This document shows positions 47,640 through 59,025 of a DNA stretch of 64,000 nt, in pieces. The DNA comes from Myrica gale (taxonomy: Eukaryota > Streptophyta > Magnoliopsida > Fagales > Myricaceae). The stretch spans positions 2,108,001-2,172,000 of the forward strand of contig OZ005608.1 of the NCBI GenBank assembly GCA_963930655.1, given 5' to 3'. Every line of letters begins with the position of its first letter. Positions within the stretch are counted from its first letter, which is position 1. The position numbers were made by a program, and so were the translations under genes. The notes below the pieces were generated by a model. It saw only the letters and a list, made by a program, of their open reading frames with translations, ran no database searches and was not told the origin of the DNA.

Positions 47640-49531
47640 TCGTTCCTGTGACTCTATAATTTTGGAGTCACGTGTTATATTGATTACATAATACTCGGAC
47701 AAGGCGGCCTGGGCCTCAGCAAAACTTTCCCTGGTGGGATTTTAAAGAGGATTCCTTGGACACTCGGAAATCCAGGAATAAATTTCATTTACGTTAACAG
47801 AAAATGTATACAACAAGCATGCAAAATTTCTAAATAAAGTTTATTACGTGATGTTTGTTTTCCCAATATTTCGGGATATGAAAATTTCTAGCAAAATAAA
47901 TACAATTCAAAATTTTTAACTTTTACACATACATTCTTTACCTTTCACAAACCCCAATAAATCTCGAGTAAAAATTCCCAAAATTTCGGGAACACGACAA
48001 ACAAACAAATTTCTAAAATATACCAATCTGAAAACCCACACCACAATATTTATTAAGAGAAGGAAATTGTCTTTTTTTTTTATATATATCCTCAAGCTTT
48101 GCTTACTAGTTACTATGAGAAAGGAGATTCAGAATAATAATAATAATAAAATTTTATAAGGAAGTAATTAGTAGGATGACACAGAATGGATTAAAAATTG
48201 GAAACTTGGTCATGGGTAAATTTATGTGGAATTAGTTTCTATTTGGGTATAAGAAATTGTACAAATCGATTGGCCCAATTTGAGTCCATAAAAATAGGTC
48301 CAAAATCTAATCATAATTGTTCATAAAACTCAAAAACAATTATCCTTATCCCGGATTGATTCAATTGTCAAATGATATTCATAAGTAGAGGCTTAGAAAC
48401 AAAACAGTCGTATAGCTCATAGAGATACGACGTTAAGAGTGGGGTAAGGCCCACTTGGGCGAAAAGAACTCGGCCCAAACAACGTTTCGGTTAGCCTCAG
48501 TCCTAGTCCATTAAATCTATGGACTGGGTACGTCAGAGGGCCGATACTTGTAAGTAGTCCAGCAAGACCATTCCAGCTTTGCTTAAATTAAATTATTTGC
48601 AGAAGTTAAAGCGGGTCGGGCCAATAACGTTATCAATATTTTACCCTTTTTTAATTATTTAAAAAATAAATTAGTTGCGCAAGTAATTAAAATTTTGAGC
48701 GCTTCTGATTTTATCTATTTTGGTCAGATAAATGCCTAGTTTTTCTTTTTTCTAAGCAAGGCCTAGTTTATACATGCTGAAGTTAGATATAGGATCCAAT
48801 AAAAAAACATGAAGTTAGATAAAGGAAAGCTGCGCCGACCAAATTACAAACGTATTAATATTTTAAGATACAATGAATCAAATTGAATAGTTTATAATAT
48901 AAATTATAAAAAATATAGTAGTGAAAAGGGTACAAAATATCGTGCATACCATAACAAGATAGGTAACCTATAGGAGATCGTGAGGAAATGTTCTCTCTTT
49001 CTGCCGACCTAAACGATGACTAGTGTCATATCTGCAACTTCAAGCATCCGCGAAGTATAATTGCCTTTTGGCGCAGTAAAGAAAGGGAAAAAAAATGGAA
49101 AGTCTTTGTGATCGAGAGAGCATCAGATGCGACTTTGCTTTTGAGTAGAAAGTGCAAAATATTGATTAGTCTTTCTTCCATGTTATGCACTTATTGCTAT
49201 AATTATCTTTTCTTTTTGGGTAAGCAAGATCCAAGTCCTGATCTTTGCTTGAACAATTGGAAAACCCCAAACTTGTACCGCCAATTACATGAAGCTAAGA
49301 TAAATTATAATATCAACTTCGATTAAACGCATATATTCTTCTCTGATTCTGATATGCCATACACCAATTGCAAATCTTCTGTCTATTTCAAGTAATTTAG
49401 CCTGAATTCAACATCAGAAATTCTAGTTCTAGTCCCCCTTCTTCTCTTTGACAGAGGGAATTAAATGAATGACCAAAATTATCTCATAAACAGTGTCTTT
49501 TCTGTTTCAGCTAATGTTACAAAAAGAATCA
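47640..49531. other. Intergenic, repeat-like in part
   Basis: An AT-rich MITE-like repeat at about 47849-48007 is bounded by TGTTTGTTTTCCC and GACAAACAAACAAA. The rest has no recognisable gene; the 72-codon frame at 49108-49326 lacks motifs. Confidence 0.4.
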
Positions 49532-50476
49532 TCACAAGCAAAAATGAACGATTTCATGAGAAGGAGGTACATACTCATGCTCAATTGTAGGCAATGTTCG
49601 AGTAACAGTAGCTGTGGGAGCTCTCACATGTCCAACCATAGACACTTGTAAAGCTTCTTCTTCATAGGCCCTTCTCTCCATCTCCTCCATTCTTGACTTC
49701 TTCTTTACCTTAACAAGCAATGCCACCAGGAGCAAACCCAAAAGAAAAGCACCCAATGCAGCCCCTATTGAACTTCCGACCACTACTTTCCACCGGCTAA
49801 CCTTTTTTCTTAACTGCTCCGGGGGAGCCTCAATGACCAGCCCAAAATGGCCGTGCCTCTTTGCAACACACACGTATGGAGATACCTCATTTGCTAGTGT
49901 GACTTTGCCATCACTGTCAAAGCTAGCACAGTAGGGTCTAATTTCCTTCAAATTGGTGAACTCTGTAGCATTGCTGAAGTCCACTGTGATGGGCTTTTCT
50001 CCTGCAAGAATTCCAAGCTCAAAAGGGTTGCTAAAATTCATGTTGGATCCAGCATTATAAGCTAGGAGACCTAGGATAGGGGATACAAGTTGGTAACCAG
50101 ATATATCAAAATTAGCGTAGTACATGGAAGACCAGTTATACCCCAAGATTTGTCTAACTATCATGACTCTCTCCACACATGGATGCACGGTCACACCAAC
50201 ATCCAGATGAAATTCCCTAACCTGTGCACCATATCTTCTGAGACTCCCACACCTGAATCTCACTGTGTCGACACTGATGCCGGAGAAGTTAGCCGGCAAA
50301 TGTACGGCATGTAATGTTCCAGTCCTGAAGTGTTTGTCGTAGGACCTAAACGTGTAGTCTCTGATGTACAGATCGAGCAGGTGAGCTGATTTGATTCCTT
50401 GTGCTTCAGCTTTCATCCATACTGATAATGCCCAGGAAAGAATAAGCAATGTGATCAGAGGGAAAAGAGACCCCAT
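49532..50476 (-). CDS. DUF1191 single-pass membrane protein
   Basis: A single uninterrupted exon of 314 codons. Residues 1-25 are a signal peptide (hydrophobic LFPLITLLILSWALSVW, then AEAQG). The luminal/extracellular part carries conserved cysteines and several N-glycosylation sequons (NFSG at 63, NWSS at 114, NFSN at 147, NATE at 169). Residues about 231-256 form one transmembrane helix, followed by KVKKKSRMEEMERRAYEEE and a short tail with EYVPP. Order and motifs (LDLYIRDYTFRSY, VRFRCGSLRRYG, YVCVAKRHGHFGLV) fit the plant-specific DUF1191 family, whose function I do not know. The topology resembles a receptor-like protein without kinase. The start is the first Met of the frame and gives the signal peptide directly. 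Confidence 0.88.
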   Translation of the reverse strand: MGSLFPLITLLILSWALSVWMKAEAQGIKSAHLLDLYIRDYTFRSYDKHFRTGTLHAVHLPANFSGISVDTVRFRCGSLRRYGAQVREFHLDVGVTVHPCVERVMIVRQILGYNWSSMYYANFDISGYQLVSPILGLLAYNAGSNMNFSNPFELGILAGEKPITVDFSNATEFTNLKEIRPYCASFDSDGKVTLANEVSPYVCVAKRHGHFGLVIEAPPEQLRKKVSRWKVVVGSSIGAALGAFLLGLLLVALLVKVKKKSRMEEMERRAYEEEALQVSMVGHVRAPTATVTRTLPTIEHEYVPPSHEIVHFCL

Positions 50477-51686
50477 GTGATAGAGCGAGCTTGGTTTAGA
50501 AGACGTCGGTTGAAAAGTGGGTCCTAAAAATCAGCAGGACAACAATTTTTTTCCTCCTGATTTTCTGGCCCCGGCACATTAAAAGAAGAGGTTCTAGATA
50601 GCTTCTTTTCCCGTAGATGTAGCAGGAGTGAGGCTGCAAAGAGGTAAGTTTGCTATGCGTGGAAAATTTTCTGACAGAAGAGCCTTGATGGATTAAAGAG
50701 TAAGAAAGCAAGAACAGAGAACAAAAGGTGTTAGATGTTTCCTATGATGTCAAGTACAGGAGAGAATAAGTTAGGTGCCCGTGACAATTCCTAATCAAAA
50801 GAGATTGCCTGTTGTTTTAGAGGAGGTGAGGTTGCGAATAACTAGCAAGATGGATCTTGTACTGTTTTTTTTTTTTGGGGGGGGGGGTTTGTGAGTAATT
50901 GGTAAGGGTAACAACAGCATAAGTACTTTTGTGGGTGTCTTAGAATGAAGATTTTGAGGTGGCAAAGGGGTTACGGTCATATGGAAAACTGGCAAAGGAG
51001 GGGAGGTATGATTTTGGAACGTGGGCTGCTGCTACTGATGATGATATTAGATGGCAAAAGGAAATGAAAAAGGGCATGGCGTGGTTTGGAAAGAATGAGG
51101 GCATTGGTCACCTGGGGGCTCCAATCCTCTTCATTGTGTTTGATAACATGTCTGCCACTTGAACGCCTGCGTGGGTCACGTGTTATCTACCTGCCTGGTA
51201 GTCAATTTATTTTCCTCTTAACGGGCCCAAATTTTTACATGCGGGTCAGTTAGGATGCACTGAAAAATTAATTTTCATTTTAATGCAAATTACTTCCTCA
51301 ATTAACTCATTTTCTTTAAGTGATATTTATTCATGGGTTCATGAGAGGGATTTCTTGTGTCATTGGTGCCATTATATGTTAATCAGGATTTTGAACGTGT
51401 GGCAAAGGAGGTAACCCAATGTCACTTCTATATATTTTTTCAATGCAAACAATAAGAAATTTCACCAACCACTTGGTATTTCGAGAAATGTCGGTTAAAC
51501 TAACAGTAAAGTAATAATACTATACTCATGGCATGAGCATCTGCTCTCATGGCAGGCAGCAAGGTGAATAAGAAGCATCACTCGCGTACAAGGCGAGGAA
51601 AATTATCCATACACAACGTGACAAGCAAAAAGACTGCAGTAATTAAAAAGAAGAGGAAGAAGAGCCATTGGGGAACAGCTTGGGCA
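50477..51686. other. DUF1191 upstream region and expansin 3' spacer
   Basis: Contains a homopolymer junction of 12 T followed by 11 G at 50865-50887 and a G-box CACGTG at 51177-51182, about 0.7 kb upstream of the DUF1191 start. No gene. Confidence 0.4.
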
Positions 51687-52981
51687 TCAAAGGAAGTTAG
51701 CATTTGTCCCATAAGTCCATCCTACATTCCAAGACGAAGGAGCGACGTTCCACGCTGTTATAGTCTGCCTTGTTGTGTAGGAGGTAATCCTGAAAGAAAG
51801 AGCTTGGCCTCCCAGAGTAGCAAATGCCTGGTATGAAGCTCCCCAGTTGTGGCTCATGAGTATCCACCCTGTTCTGCTTCCCTTCACCCACATCCCACCG
51901 ATATCTCCGCCACCTCCAACGTTCATCACATACACCAATAACCAGTATCCATTTCCTTGGAAATAGAATCGAAGCCCTCCTTTTCTTATGCATGGGACCC
52001 TATCAATCAGACATCAGCCATTGTCAATCAGCTGGCCGTAGTCTGCTACATTATTTATGGCCATTCTATATTCTACTAGGGAAAAACTCTTTGCAACTTT
52101 GCATATAAAAAGATGGAGTCCTAGATACCTCCCTAGCTAGTTATGGACGAGTTATATTAAGCAAAAAGATCAATCATATGCCTGATTTCCAGTGTTCAAA
52201 CTTTGCTATTTATATCATATTTCAAATAGGCATATTAGAGATTCAATTCGCAAGAACCTTGTATTAATTATCAACCATAGAAAGTCCTTTTTCTTTTCAG
52301 TTTGTCTGATCTGAATTTTCTTCATAATTTGTTAATAATCATGACTTGAGGGAGTTTTGTTTTTGTTTTTTTAACTACCTGCGGTACAAGACGGGGACAA
52401 TTCCGGCTTGCCACTGTGCAATTTGCATGAAAGCAGGCTTGGACATGTCGAAGTGACTCCGAGGTGGATTGCACCAGCCACCAGCATTGGAGTCCTCGGA
52501 CCAATTTGGTGGGCAAAGATTTGTGGCGGTCACTGTGGTGAATGGCAGCCCATTATAGCACCACTTGGATTGATAGCACTTAATCTGATAGCAAGTCCCA
52601 CAAGCGTACCCGTTGTTGAACAAAGTGGTGCTCAATGCTGCTGTTTGTGTTCCGTAACCATTAACATACAAATTTCCATACCCACAAGCTCCTCCTGCAT
52701 GCAATGCAAACCCAATTGATCAGAAACCAGAAATCGATTAAGTTTCTGCATTTCTTTTTGTGATCAAATAGTTTCATTCAATATGTCGTAAATTGGACAT
52801 AACGATGTGAATAACTACCCATGGTCTGGGAGGCGGTATCGTCGCCGTAAAAGGTGGCGTGGGCCAAACTCCATGGGCTTGGTTGGAAGAATCCCAGGAC
52901 AAGTACTGGTTTGCTGATGATTACCAACGTTGATGCCATGAAGATGAAGCTAAAGCTCCACAATTGCAGGGAGGAAGCCAT
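51687..52981 (-). CDS. Alpha-expansin, EXPA7/EXPA18-like (copy 1)
   Basis: Three exons: 52819-52981, 52379-52694, 51687-51999, giving 263 residues. Alpha-expansins loosen acid-treated cell walls without hydrolysis and are secreted. Seen here: a signal peptide in residues 1-30; the N-terminal six-stranded barrel (domain 1) with [20 protein letters not shown], paired cysteines ([19 protein letters not shown]) and the alpha-expansin HFD box at 135-137 (HFDMSKPAF); and the wall-binding domain 2 with [36 protein letters not shown] and [19 protein letters not shown]. The wording of these motifs is closest in memory to the root-hair expansins EXPA7/18. Start ATG at 52981 is the one just before the hydrophobic stretch. 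A close paralogue lies 6 kb to the right on the same strand. Confidence 0.95.
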
Positions 52982-53068
52982 TGTACACGTTCGGAAGTGC
53001 TCTCTCCGAGGCCCCTGATCAGACAGTGACAACGTGCAATATTTACCTATTGAATGGTACAAGCCATC

Positions 53069-53076
53069 TTAATATA
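53069..53076 (-). promoter_or_regulatory. Probable TATA box of expansin copy 1
   Basis: TATATTAA on the coding strand, 88 bp upstream of the start codon and 38 bp downstream of the root-hair element. The same arrangement occurs in copy 2. Confidence 0.55.
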
Positions 53077-53113
53077 GTGGCCAACAACAATTCTAATCTG
53101 CCAAAAGAATGCC

Positions 53114-53130
53114 TTCGTGACCCTCACGAA
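53114..53130. promoter_or_regulatory. Root-hair cis-element (RHE) of expansin copy 1
   Basis: TTCGTGACCCTCACGAA matches the published RHE consensus WHHDTGNNN(N)KCACGWH at every position on both strands, because it is a palindrome around CCC. It lies 133 bp upstream of the start codon. RHEs in EXPA7/EXPA18 promoters are bound by RSL-class bHLH factors and give root-hair-specific expression. Confidence 0.75.
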
Positions 53131-54779
53131 GGTCGAGTCTTTCGACTTCAGAAAATTTTAAAATATTTTCCTATTCAAAAGGAAAAATATTTATATTTTA
53201 GATCTATTTAACTCAATCAGTCTTATGTCATGTATCCACCCTATGGTACTCAAAAAGGAAATTCTTGCATCGTTTGATTGGGTAGTAAGTCAACTTAGTG
53301 GGCGGTGGAGGTTCACCGTGATGGATATTTCCCAGAAATTATATAGTATGGGACGTGCGTACAGGTTTATAACTATATAATCTGCGCTAGCTCTCAAGAA
53401 ATCTGCCTAGACAATGTTCAAGCTATGAGATTTTCTTTTCTTTTCCCCCTCTTTTATAATTAGTGAAGCTAATTAATAATAATAATAATAATAATATAGG
53501 TTCAAGTACTACTGCTTCCCTTCCTCTCATAATTCCCAATCGGGGAAAAGGATTAATTTTTTATGTAACGATGATTCTGCTTTTTGATTTGTACATATTG
53601 CAGGATTAGCGGCAGAACTTTAGTAAACTTAAAATACATGTTTGGGTGGTGAGAGAACTTTCTGCTAATTTGAATGGCAAAAGAAGGACACCTGTGCTTT
53701 AATTTTAAACCTATTCAGACAAGCAGTTTTTCAGACACTAAAATTTAAACATGGGTTTGACCAAAAAAAAAAATTCATCTCATCATTAATGTTTTTGGGA
53801 GAGAAAAAAAACACCCATAGTCGTTAAAAATTCTTCTGTTCATCTTCGTCCCTGTGGCATAAGATTTTCATTAAAAATGTCCTTCAGTTCACTTTAGTCT
53901 CTTTTACTAACGGCATATGCTAGTAAATTACAGAGTCTATCTAAATACGTAGCTCATTATAATTAGTATTAATTAGTATATGTCCTTAGTGAAAATCGAG
54001 ATCTATTTAGGCACGTAACATATTATGGTTAGTTTTAACTAGTATTTATCATTAGTGAAAGAGGCGAGAATGGATGAAAGTACGTCAAAACGAAAACCTT
54101 AACACCATAACTAATATGCAACTTTCTTATACCGCATAAATTAATTTAACTTTCTTATACGGATGGAATTGTACGTGAATTTACACCTCAAAATTTCAAA
54201 TACAAAAAAAAACTTGCAGAAAAACTCGTACCAAATCTATTCACAAATATTTTCTTTTCAAATATAACTACTTTCACGGATCTCAAGAAAATACATCTAT
54301 AAAATGTTCTATTTTTCAAATATCTTTTTTGCGGAGCCATCAATTAGAGAAATACATAATTTCAAACCCCTCTTAAGTCCAATTTAAAAAAAGCATAATC
54401 ACGAGTTGAATAAAAATAGAACCATTAATTGCGGTACCATAATTACTTACTTGTTTTTTTAAATCAATGTGGCTGGCCCGAACGTGCAACTATATATGAT
54501 TGACTGTAGCCTACCTTTCTGCCTTCAGGTGATTTGAACTTAGACAAAGTCCAATATTTTGCCCAGAGATCAGAACAAAACGACGAGTGAATGGTGTGAA
54601 ACGTCCATCCAGAATTATGGCAGCTTTTACCTATGACGATTTTTTTAAGTATTGCTCTATGATCAGGCGAGAAAAATAAGACGAGATCTCCAAAGACCAT
54701 TATAATTATATGAAAGATTCTATATTATTATATCCAAATATAATTCATTTTTTCTTTAGGTATTCGAGATTTTTAGTCT
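53131..54779. other. Intergenic, nothing recognised
   Basis: AT-rich spacer with an (AAT)n microsatellite at about 53472-53496. No supported gene; the 78-codon frame at 54464-54700 has no motif. Confidence 0.4.
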
Positions 54780-54787
54780 ATATAAAT

Positions 54788-54894
54788 TAGGGCAGTACAT
54801 AATTCGTTTTGGATCGGTCTAGTCCTTCAATTTAGGCACAACCTGAAATCCGGTCCGACTATATTCGAATTGAATTTTCGGTTGTGCAGCCCTA
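54788..54894. mobile_element. 107-bp hAT MITE
   Basis: Starts TAGGGCAGTAC and ends TTGTGCAGCCCTA (terminal inverted repeat TAGGGC(A/T)G). It is flanked by a perfect 8-bp target duplication ATATAAAT at 54780-54787 and 54895-54902. Ends and duplication length fit hAT. Confidence 0.85.
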
Positions 54895-54902
54895 ATATAA
54901 AT

Positions 54903-55715
54903 TAGATTAAATATCTTCACAAGTCCGCCTGTCGCCAGCGAGTCGCGACAACCTTCCCACCACTTGCTCCGGCCACCGTCCCTCTCGCGGATCTCTCTCT
55001 CTCTGTCTCTCATATCTCTCAGCTCTCTCCTACCCTCCCGAAATCTCTCTCTCTTTCCTACCCTCCCGAAATCGTCGATGATGAGGCAGAGCTCTTGGGA
55101 GAGGTGCGGAGATTGAAGGGCATGTGGGAGTGAGATTTTGTGTGGGTTTGTGCGAGATTGGGTGGGGATTTTCTTGAGGGTAAGTATGAGGTAGACAAGT
55201 TCATTGTGCTCTAGAAGCTGGGGTTTCTGGGTCTCTTACTTGGAGTTTCTTCACTTCAAGAGCACATTCACGGCCTTGTTTACGGTATGGGGTTGACCCT
55301 AGAGCTTGTCGGAGGTGGGTTTGGATTGGTGACGGGGTTGCGTTTGTTGCTCGGGAAAAAAAAATTAAGGGTTCTACGGTGTTTCAGATTTTGCTTGTTT
55401 ATCCATTTGGGTTGGTGTTGTTGGAAAACAACTATCTTAGGTTGTTACAGTGTTTCTCAATTTGGTTGCTTTTGCCATTGCAAGAAAGGTTCTGTTGTGG
55501 GTAATTACTTAATGTTGTGTTGCGTCTGCAGACATGGGGTCATATGATAGTTTTGATCATTGTTGTTAAGGAATCTGATATGTTTGTGATCATTATGGGT
55601 TAGTAAAAGGGTTTATTGCTGTTTTAAATTCATGGATTTTCATATTTTTGTTTCATGATTGAATCTCTTTCCGATTGCATGTGGGAGTGTGTTTTCTGGT
55701 TGATTTTCATTCAGT
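54903..55715. other. GC-richer, gene-like segment of unknown origin
   Basis: From 54925 to about 55330 the sequence is unlike its surroundings. It has a CT-rich leader-like stretch with a repeated CCTACCCTCCCGAAATC, then a GGTAAGTATGAGG donor-like site near 55179. It looks like the 5' end of a gene, but no conserved frame supports one. It abuts a hAT terminus on its right, so it may be captured host sequence. Confidence 0.35.
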
Positions 55716-55802
55716 TTTGGAACCGGAATTTCTGAAAATTTCGATGAGTACCGAAATCGGAATGGGTCATTCCGATTCCATCCGTTCCGATACTCACCCT
55801 TA
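55716..55802. mobile_element. Terminal fragment of the same hAT family as 3931-5260
   Basis: The right edge TACTCACCCTTA and the adjacent CGGAACGGATGGAATCGG and GGAATGGGTCATTCC (complement reading) match the left end of the 3931 element over about 50 bp. I found no partner terminus, so it is either one end of a larger or truncated element. Confidence 0.65.
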
Positions 55803-56013
55803 AAATGCGATATTACTTGCTTAAAGGCGATATGGGCGGTGTTAACACCAAGATGGGCATTAGCCTTCTTTTTCTCCCCCTTGGACTCTTCCCTGGGCCT
55901 CGATGGTGCCCAACTTTTCGTAAGGCCGAAAAACCTACCACATCATTATATATGATGTCATACATACATTTTTGAGCAACTGTGATTTTGTTTGAGATTA
56001 ATGACAACTGGTG

Positions 56014-56208
56014 ACCCCCAAGGGTTTGATGTGGTGGTAAGGCTTCAGCTTGGGTTCTAATATGTCCCAAGTTCGAGCCCCAACATCTCTATTATCGCCC
56101 TTGACTTACCCGCTCCCTGAATTGTGGGGTCGGTTCAGGGGGCCGGGGTTTGTACTTCAAGGTTGGGCCAAAAGGGTCCAACTTTGAAGGATTTCCTCGT
56201 CATAAAAA
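56014..56208 (+). mobile_element. tRNA-derived SINE
   Basis: A 195-bp retroposon with an A-box-like GTGGTGGTAAGGC (56031-56043) and a B-box GTTCGAGCC (56071-56079) at tRNA-like spacing, ending in a short A run. The flanking target duplication is AATGACAACTGGTG (56000-56013) and AATGACAACGGGTG (56209-56222), one mismatch in 14. Polymerase III boxes plus target duplication identify a SINE. Confidence 0.85.
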
Positions 56209-56222
56209 AATGACAACGGGTG

Positions 56223-57277
56223 TTGTTCTACATCAACTTCTAAAGCCAAGTTCGATGACTTCTCATGAACTTCTGAAGCCAAGTTCGAATTGGCTTCAAT
56301 CGGGTCTCTTCTTCAAATGAATTCCAATTAGGTGCACGTTTAAACAATTTTTGGGTGAAAGATTACAAAATATAATTTAAAGAGGAAGATTTCTGTGAGC
56401 TTCTGTTGTGTTGGGATTAACACCTAATGAAACGGCCTTAATTGTTCTTTTATATAGACTCTCTATCTCTTTCATCTCTCTTTTAAGTTGGACTATACAA
56501 TTTCAAACAAAAAAAATTAAGAAGATGATCCTCATGTGTATATGAGTTGTTGTCTTAATTGCACTTAGAAAGCTAAATTCTTTACTTTGAATAATCTTAG
56601 TTGGGTTAAATACACTTTACACCTTCTAACTATGGAGATCTTAACACTTTGCATTCTAATTTATTATTTTTGTCACATTTCACCCACCAACTATTAATTG
56701 TAGACACTTTGCACCTTCATTTAAATTTTTTTGTAGGTTTGGACGGAAGTGTATTTTTTTCCTTAAAATTACGATTTTACCCTCACAAAATGGTTACGGC
56801 CAAAAAAATTATACGGACAACAGTGTCATTTTGCACACAGAAAAAAATATTTTTTCACCCAAATTAACTAGAAAATTTAATAAACGGTGCAAAATGTATT
56901 TTATCTCATTACTGTTAAAATTAGTCTAACGGACTTGAAAAAAATATATATATATATATAATTTTTACTGATAAGAATTTCGCATGTATATTTCTACCAA
57001 AATTGTTTGGGAGTGTATGAATTGAGACGCCACACCTCTATTTATTTTTCTTTTATCGTTTTTCTCGAAACTATTTAAGAAGTGAAACTCCTCAACAATT
57101 ACCTAATAACAACCTAGGCATTGTTCATAAAAATAGAGAAAATGTAGAAATGGACTAAAATCTTAATCTAGTTCTAATAAAAAGAGAGGATATATATGAA
57201 ATTTTACATTCTCCATAATTGAAAATTAGAAGGTGTTTTACGAACAGACAAATAATGCGAGGTATATAGAAGGATTA
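56223..57277. other. Spacer with decayed MULE-like element
   Basis: About 56604-56917 has TIR-like ends TTAAATACACTTTACACC and GGTGCAAAATGTATTTTAT, similar to the MITE at 22678. A short AT microsatellite lies near 56945. No gene. Confidence 0.45.
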
Positions 57278-57294
57278 AGAGAGCATATAAACCC

Positions 57295-57457
57295 CTTGCT
57301 CGTTGGGCCGCTGCCGAGTTCAGCTCTGGTGATAATCTCTGTAGTTGTGAGCATTTTTGTGATTTACCTTGGGTTTATGCGGGGTCTGACTCGCCCTAAT
57401 GTTTTCCATATTAGGTTTATTTATGAATAAGATGGGTTTTGATTAAAAAAAAAATAG
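57295..57457 (+). mobile_element. Truncated retroposon with 17-bp target duplication
   Basis: A 163-bp insertion ending in an A-run and flanked by perfect AGAGAGCATATAAACCC at 57278-57294 and 57458-57474. No pol III boxes were seen; the GATGGGTTTTGATTAAAA end resembles a LINE 3' terminus, so a heavily truncated LINE is the likely source. Confidence 0.8.
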
Positions 57458-57549
57458 AGAGAGCATATAAACCCAAGATTCTCACGGGATGAGGACGGCG
57501 TTGTTGCTCACGTGCCATGGAGTAGGTTGCTGGGGGCATGCAGTAGAGC

Positions 57550-58019
57550 CAGGGCCGGCTCAAGGGTGAGGCAGCTTAGGCGGTGGCCTAAGGCCTCACC
57601 CTGAGCAAGGCCCCATAAAGATTAAAAATAATTTTTTATTTTTTATTTATTTATTTTTTGTGTTGTAGATGATCCAAAAATAAAAAAAATAACTGTGCTA
57701 AGAATAAAATGACAAGATGCAATATTTTCATATATTTTTTTATTATGAGTGGACTAATATATTTCTTTCAGGCCTCCAAATCTTTTTTTAGAAATTTCTA
57801 AATTTTGCTCAAAAAAAATGCCTTATAAATTTCTTAATTGTTCTAGTCATGGGGCCTTGATATCATGTAGTAGGGCCTCATAAAAAATAATTAATGCGGG
57901 CCTTTGAGTATTTTATATTAAATTTAATAATTTTCAAATATTATTAATTAAATTTTATATTTAAAAAAGTCTAATAAATTATTTTGCCTTAGGCCCCCAT
58001 TTTATTTGAGCCGGCCCTG
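57550..58019. mobile_element. 470-bp hAT-type element
   Basis: Starts CAGGGCCGGCTCAA and ends TTGAGCCGGCCCTG, a perfect 14-bp inverted repeat. It is flanked by a perfect 8-bp target duplication AGTAGAGC at 57542-57549 and 58020-58027. The subterminal GCCTTAGGCC-type blocks recur at both ends. No transposase frame. Confidence 0.88.
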
Positions 58020-58027
58020 AGTAGAGC

Positions 58028-59025
58028 GCGGTATGTTAAAAGGTGGGCAAAACTCTAGTGGGGGAGAGTGTATGGTGATCAATGAAATATATGTGCAAAT
58101 TTGACTTTCAAAATCCAAAGAAAATAAAGAATAAAAAGATAGCTAGGTAGAAGCGAATAAAAGGGAGGGGAGGGAAGGAGGAGGCCGGCAAGGGTGGAGG
58201 AAAAAGAGGAGTGAGAAGTACTCACAGTTTCCTGCATCTTTTGCAATTTGTAATCGAGAATATCACAGTAAGGTGTTTGTGTGTAATTTTTTTTTTTGGT
58301 GAAAAATTGAAGAGATGATGAATGGATTTTTTATATTTATTATGATAGAAAAAGATGAATTAATGAGAAAAGATGGATTGGTTTGTAATTATTTTATTAA
58401 GATAAAATTTTATAGTGGTCAAAATTTTGGCACACAAGTGCCAAATATATTACATCTCAAACTATATATCAATAAACTTATAACACTTTGTACCCTATGT
58501 TACACTAACCATTAAGATTATGTCACAAGTTACATTTTTTTATTATTAATTTTAATGGTAAGATCTTAATATGAGATACAAAACGTAAATATATTATGAC
58601 GATGATCTCTCTAGTTAAAGTCAAATGGCATACAAGCAATCCCAAGGCAATTCGAGGAAGAAAATTGACAATATGGAGTTCCATTGGTCTTTTAGGAACT
58701 GGAAAGGTAAATCATGCGCCGTGGGATTAAAAAAATGAGGAGAATATCAATTTTTGCCCTCGAATTATATGTTAAATGTTATTTTGAGTACTCAAAAGTC
58801 CTATGTCGTTATTTTTTGCACATTTCAACCATAGTATCTTGTTATAGGACGAACATTGATGCATGTTAATAGTTGATGAGATCGATGTGATAAAATCTAT
58901 AGTTAAAATGCAGGAAAAACACAGTACCATATTGTTACCGTTCCTAAATATAAAGCATCTCATGTTACAATTTTCAAAACGGATTCGTCTGTTTCATGGA
59001 CCAAGGTGAAATTATATCCTGTACA
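58028..59025. other. Spacer 3' of expansin copy 2
   Basis: AT-rich with no recognised gene. Frames at 58315-58515 and 58772-58963 are low-complexity. Confidence 0.4.

Noticed and set aside
50865-50887. T12G11 homopolymer junction as a functional element
   Set aside because: Long mononucleotide runs are common slippage products and sequencing-error sites; no evidence of function.
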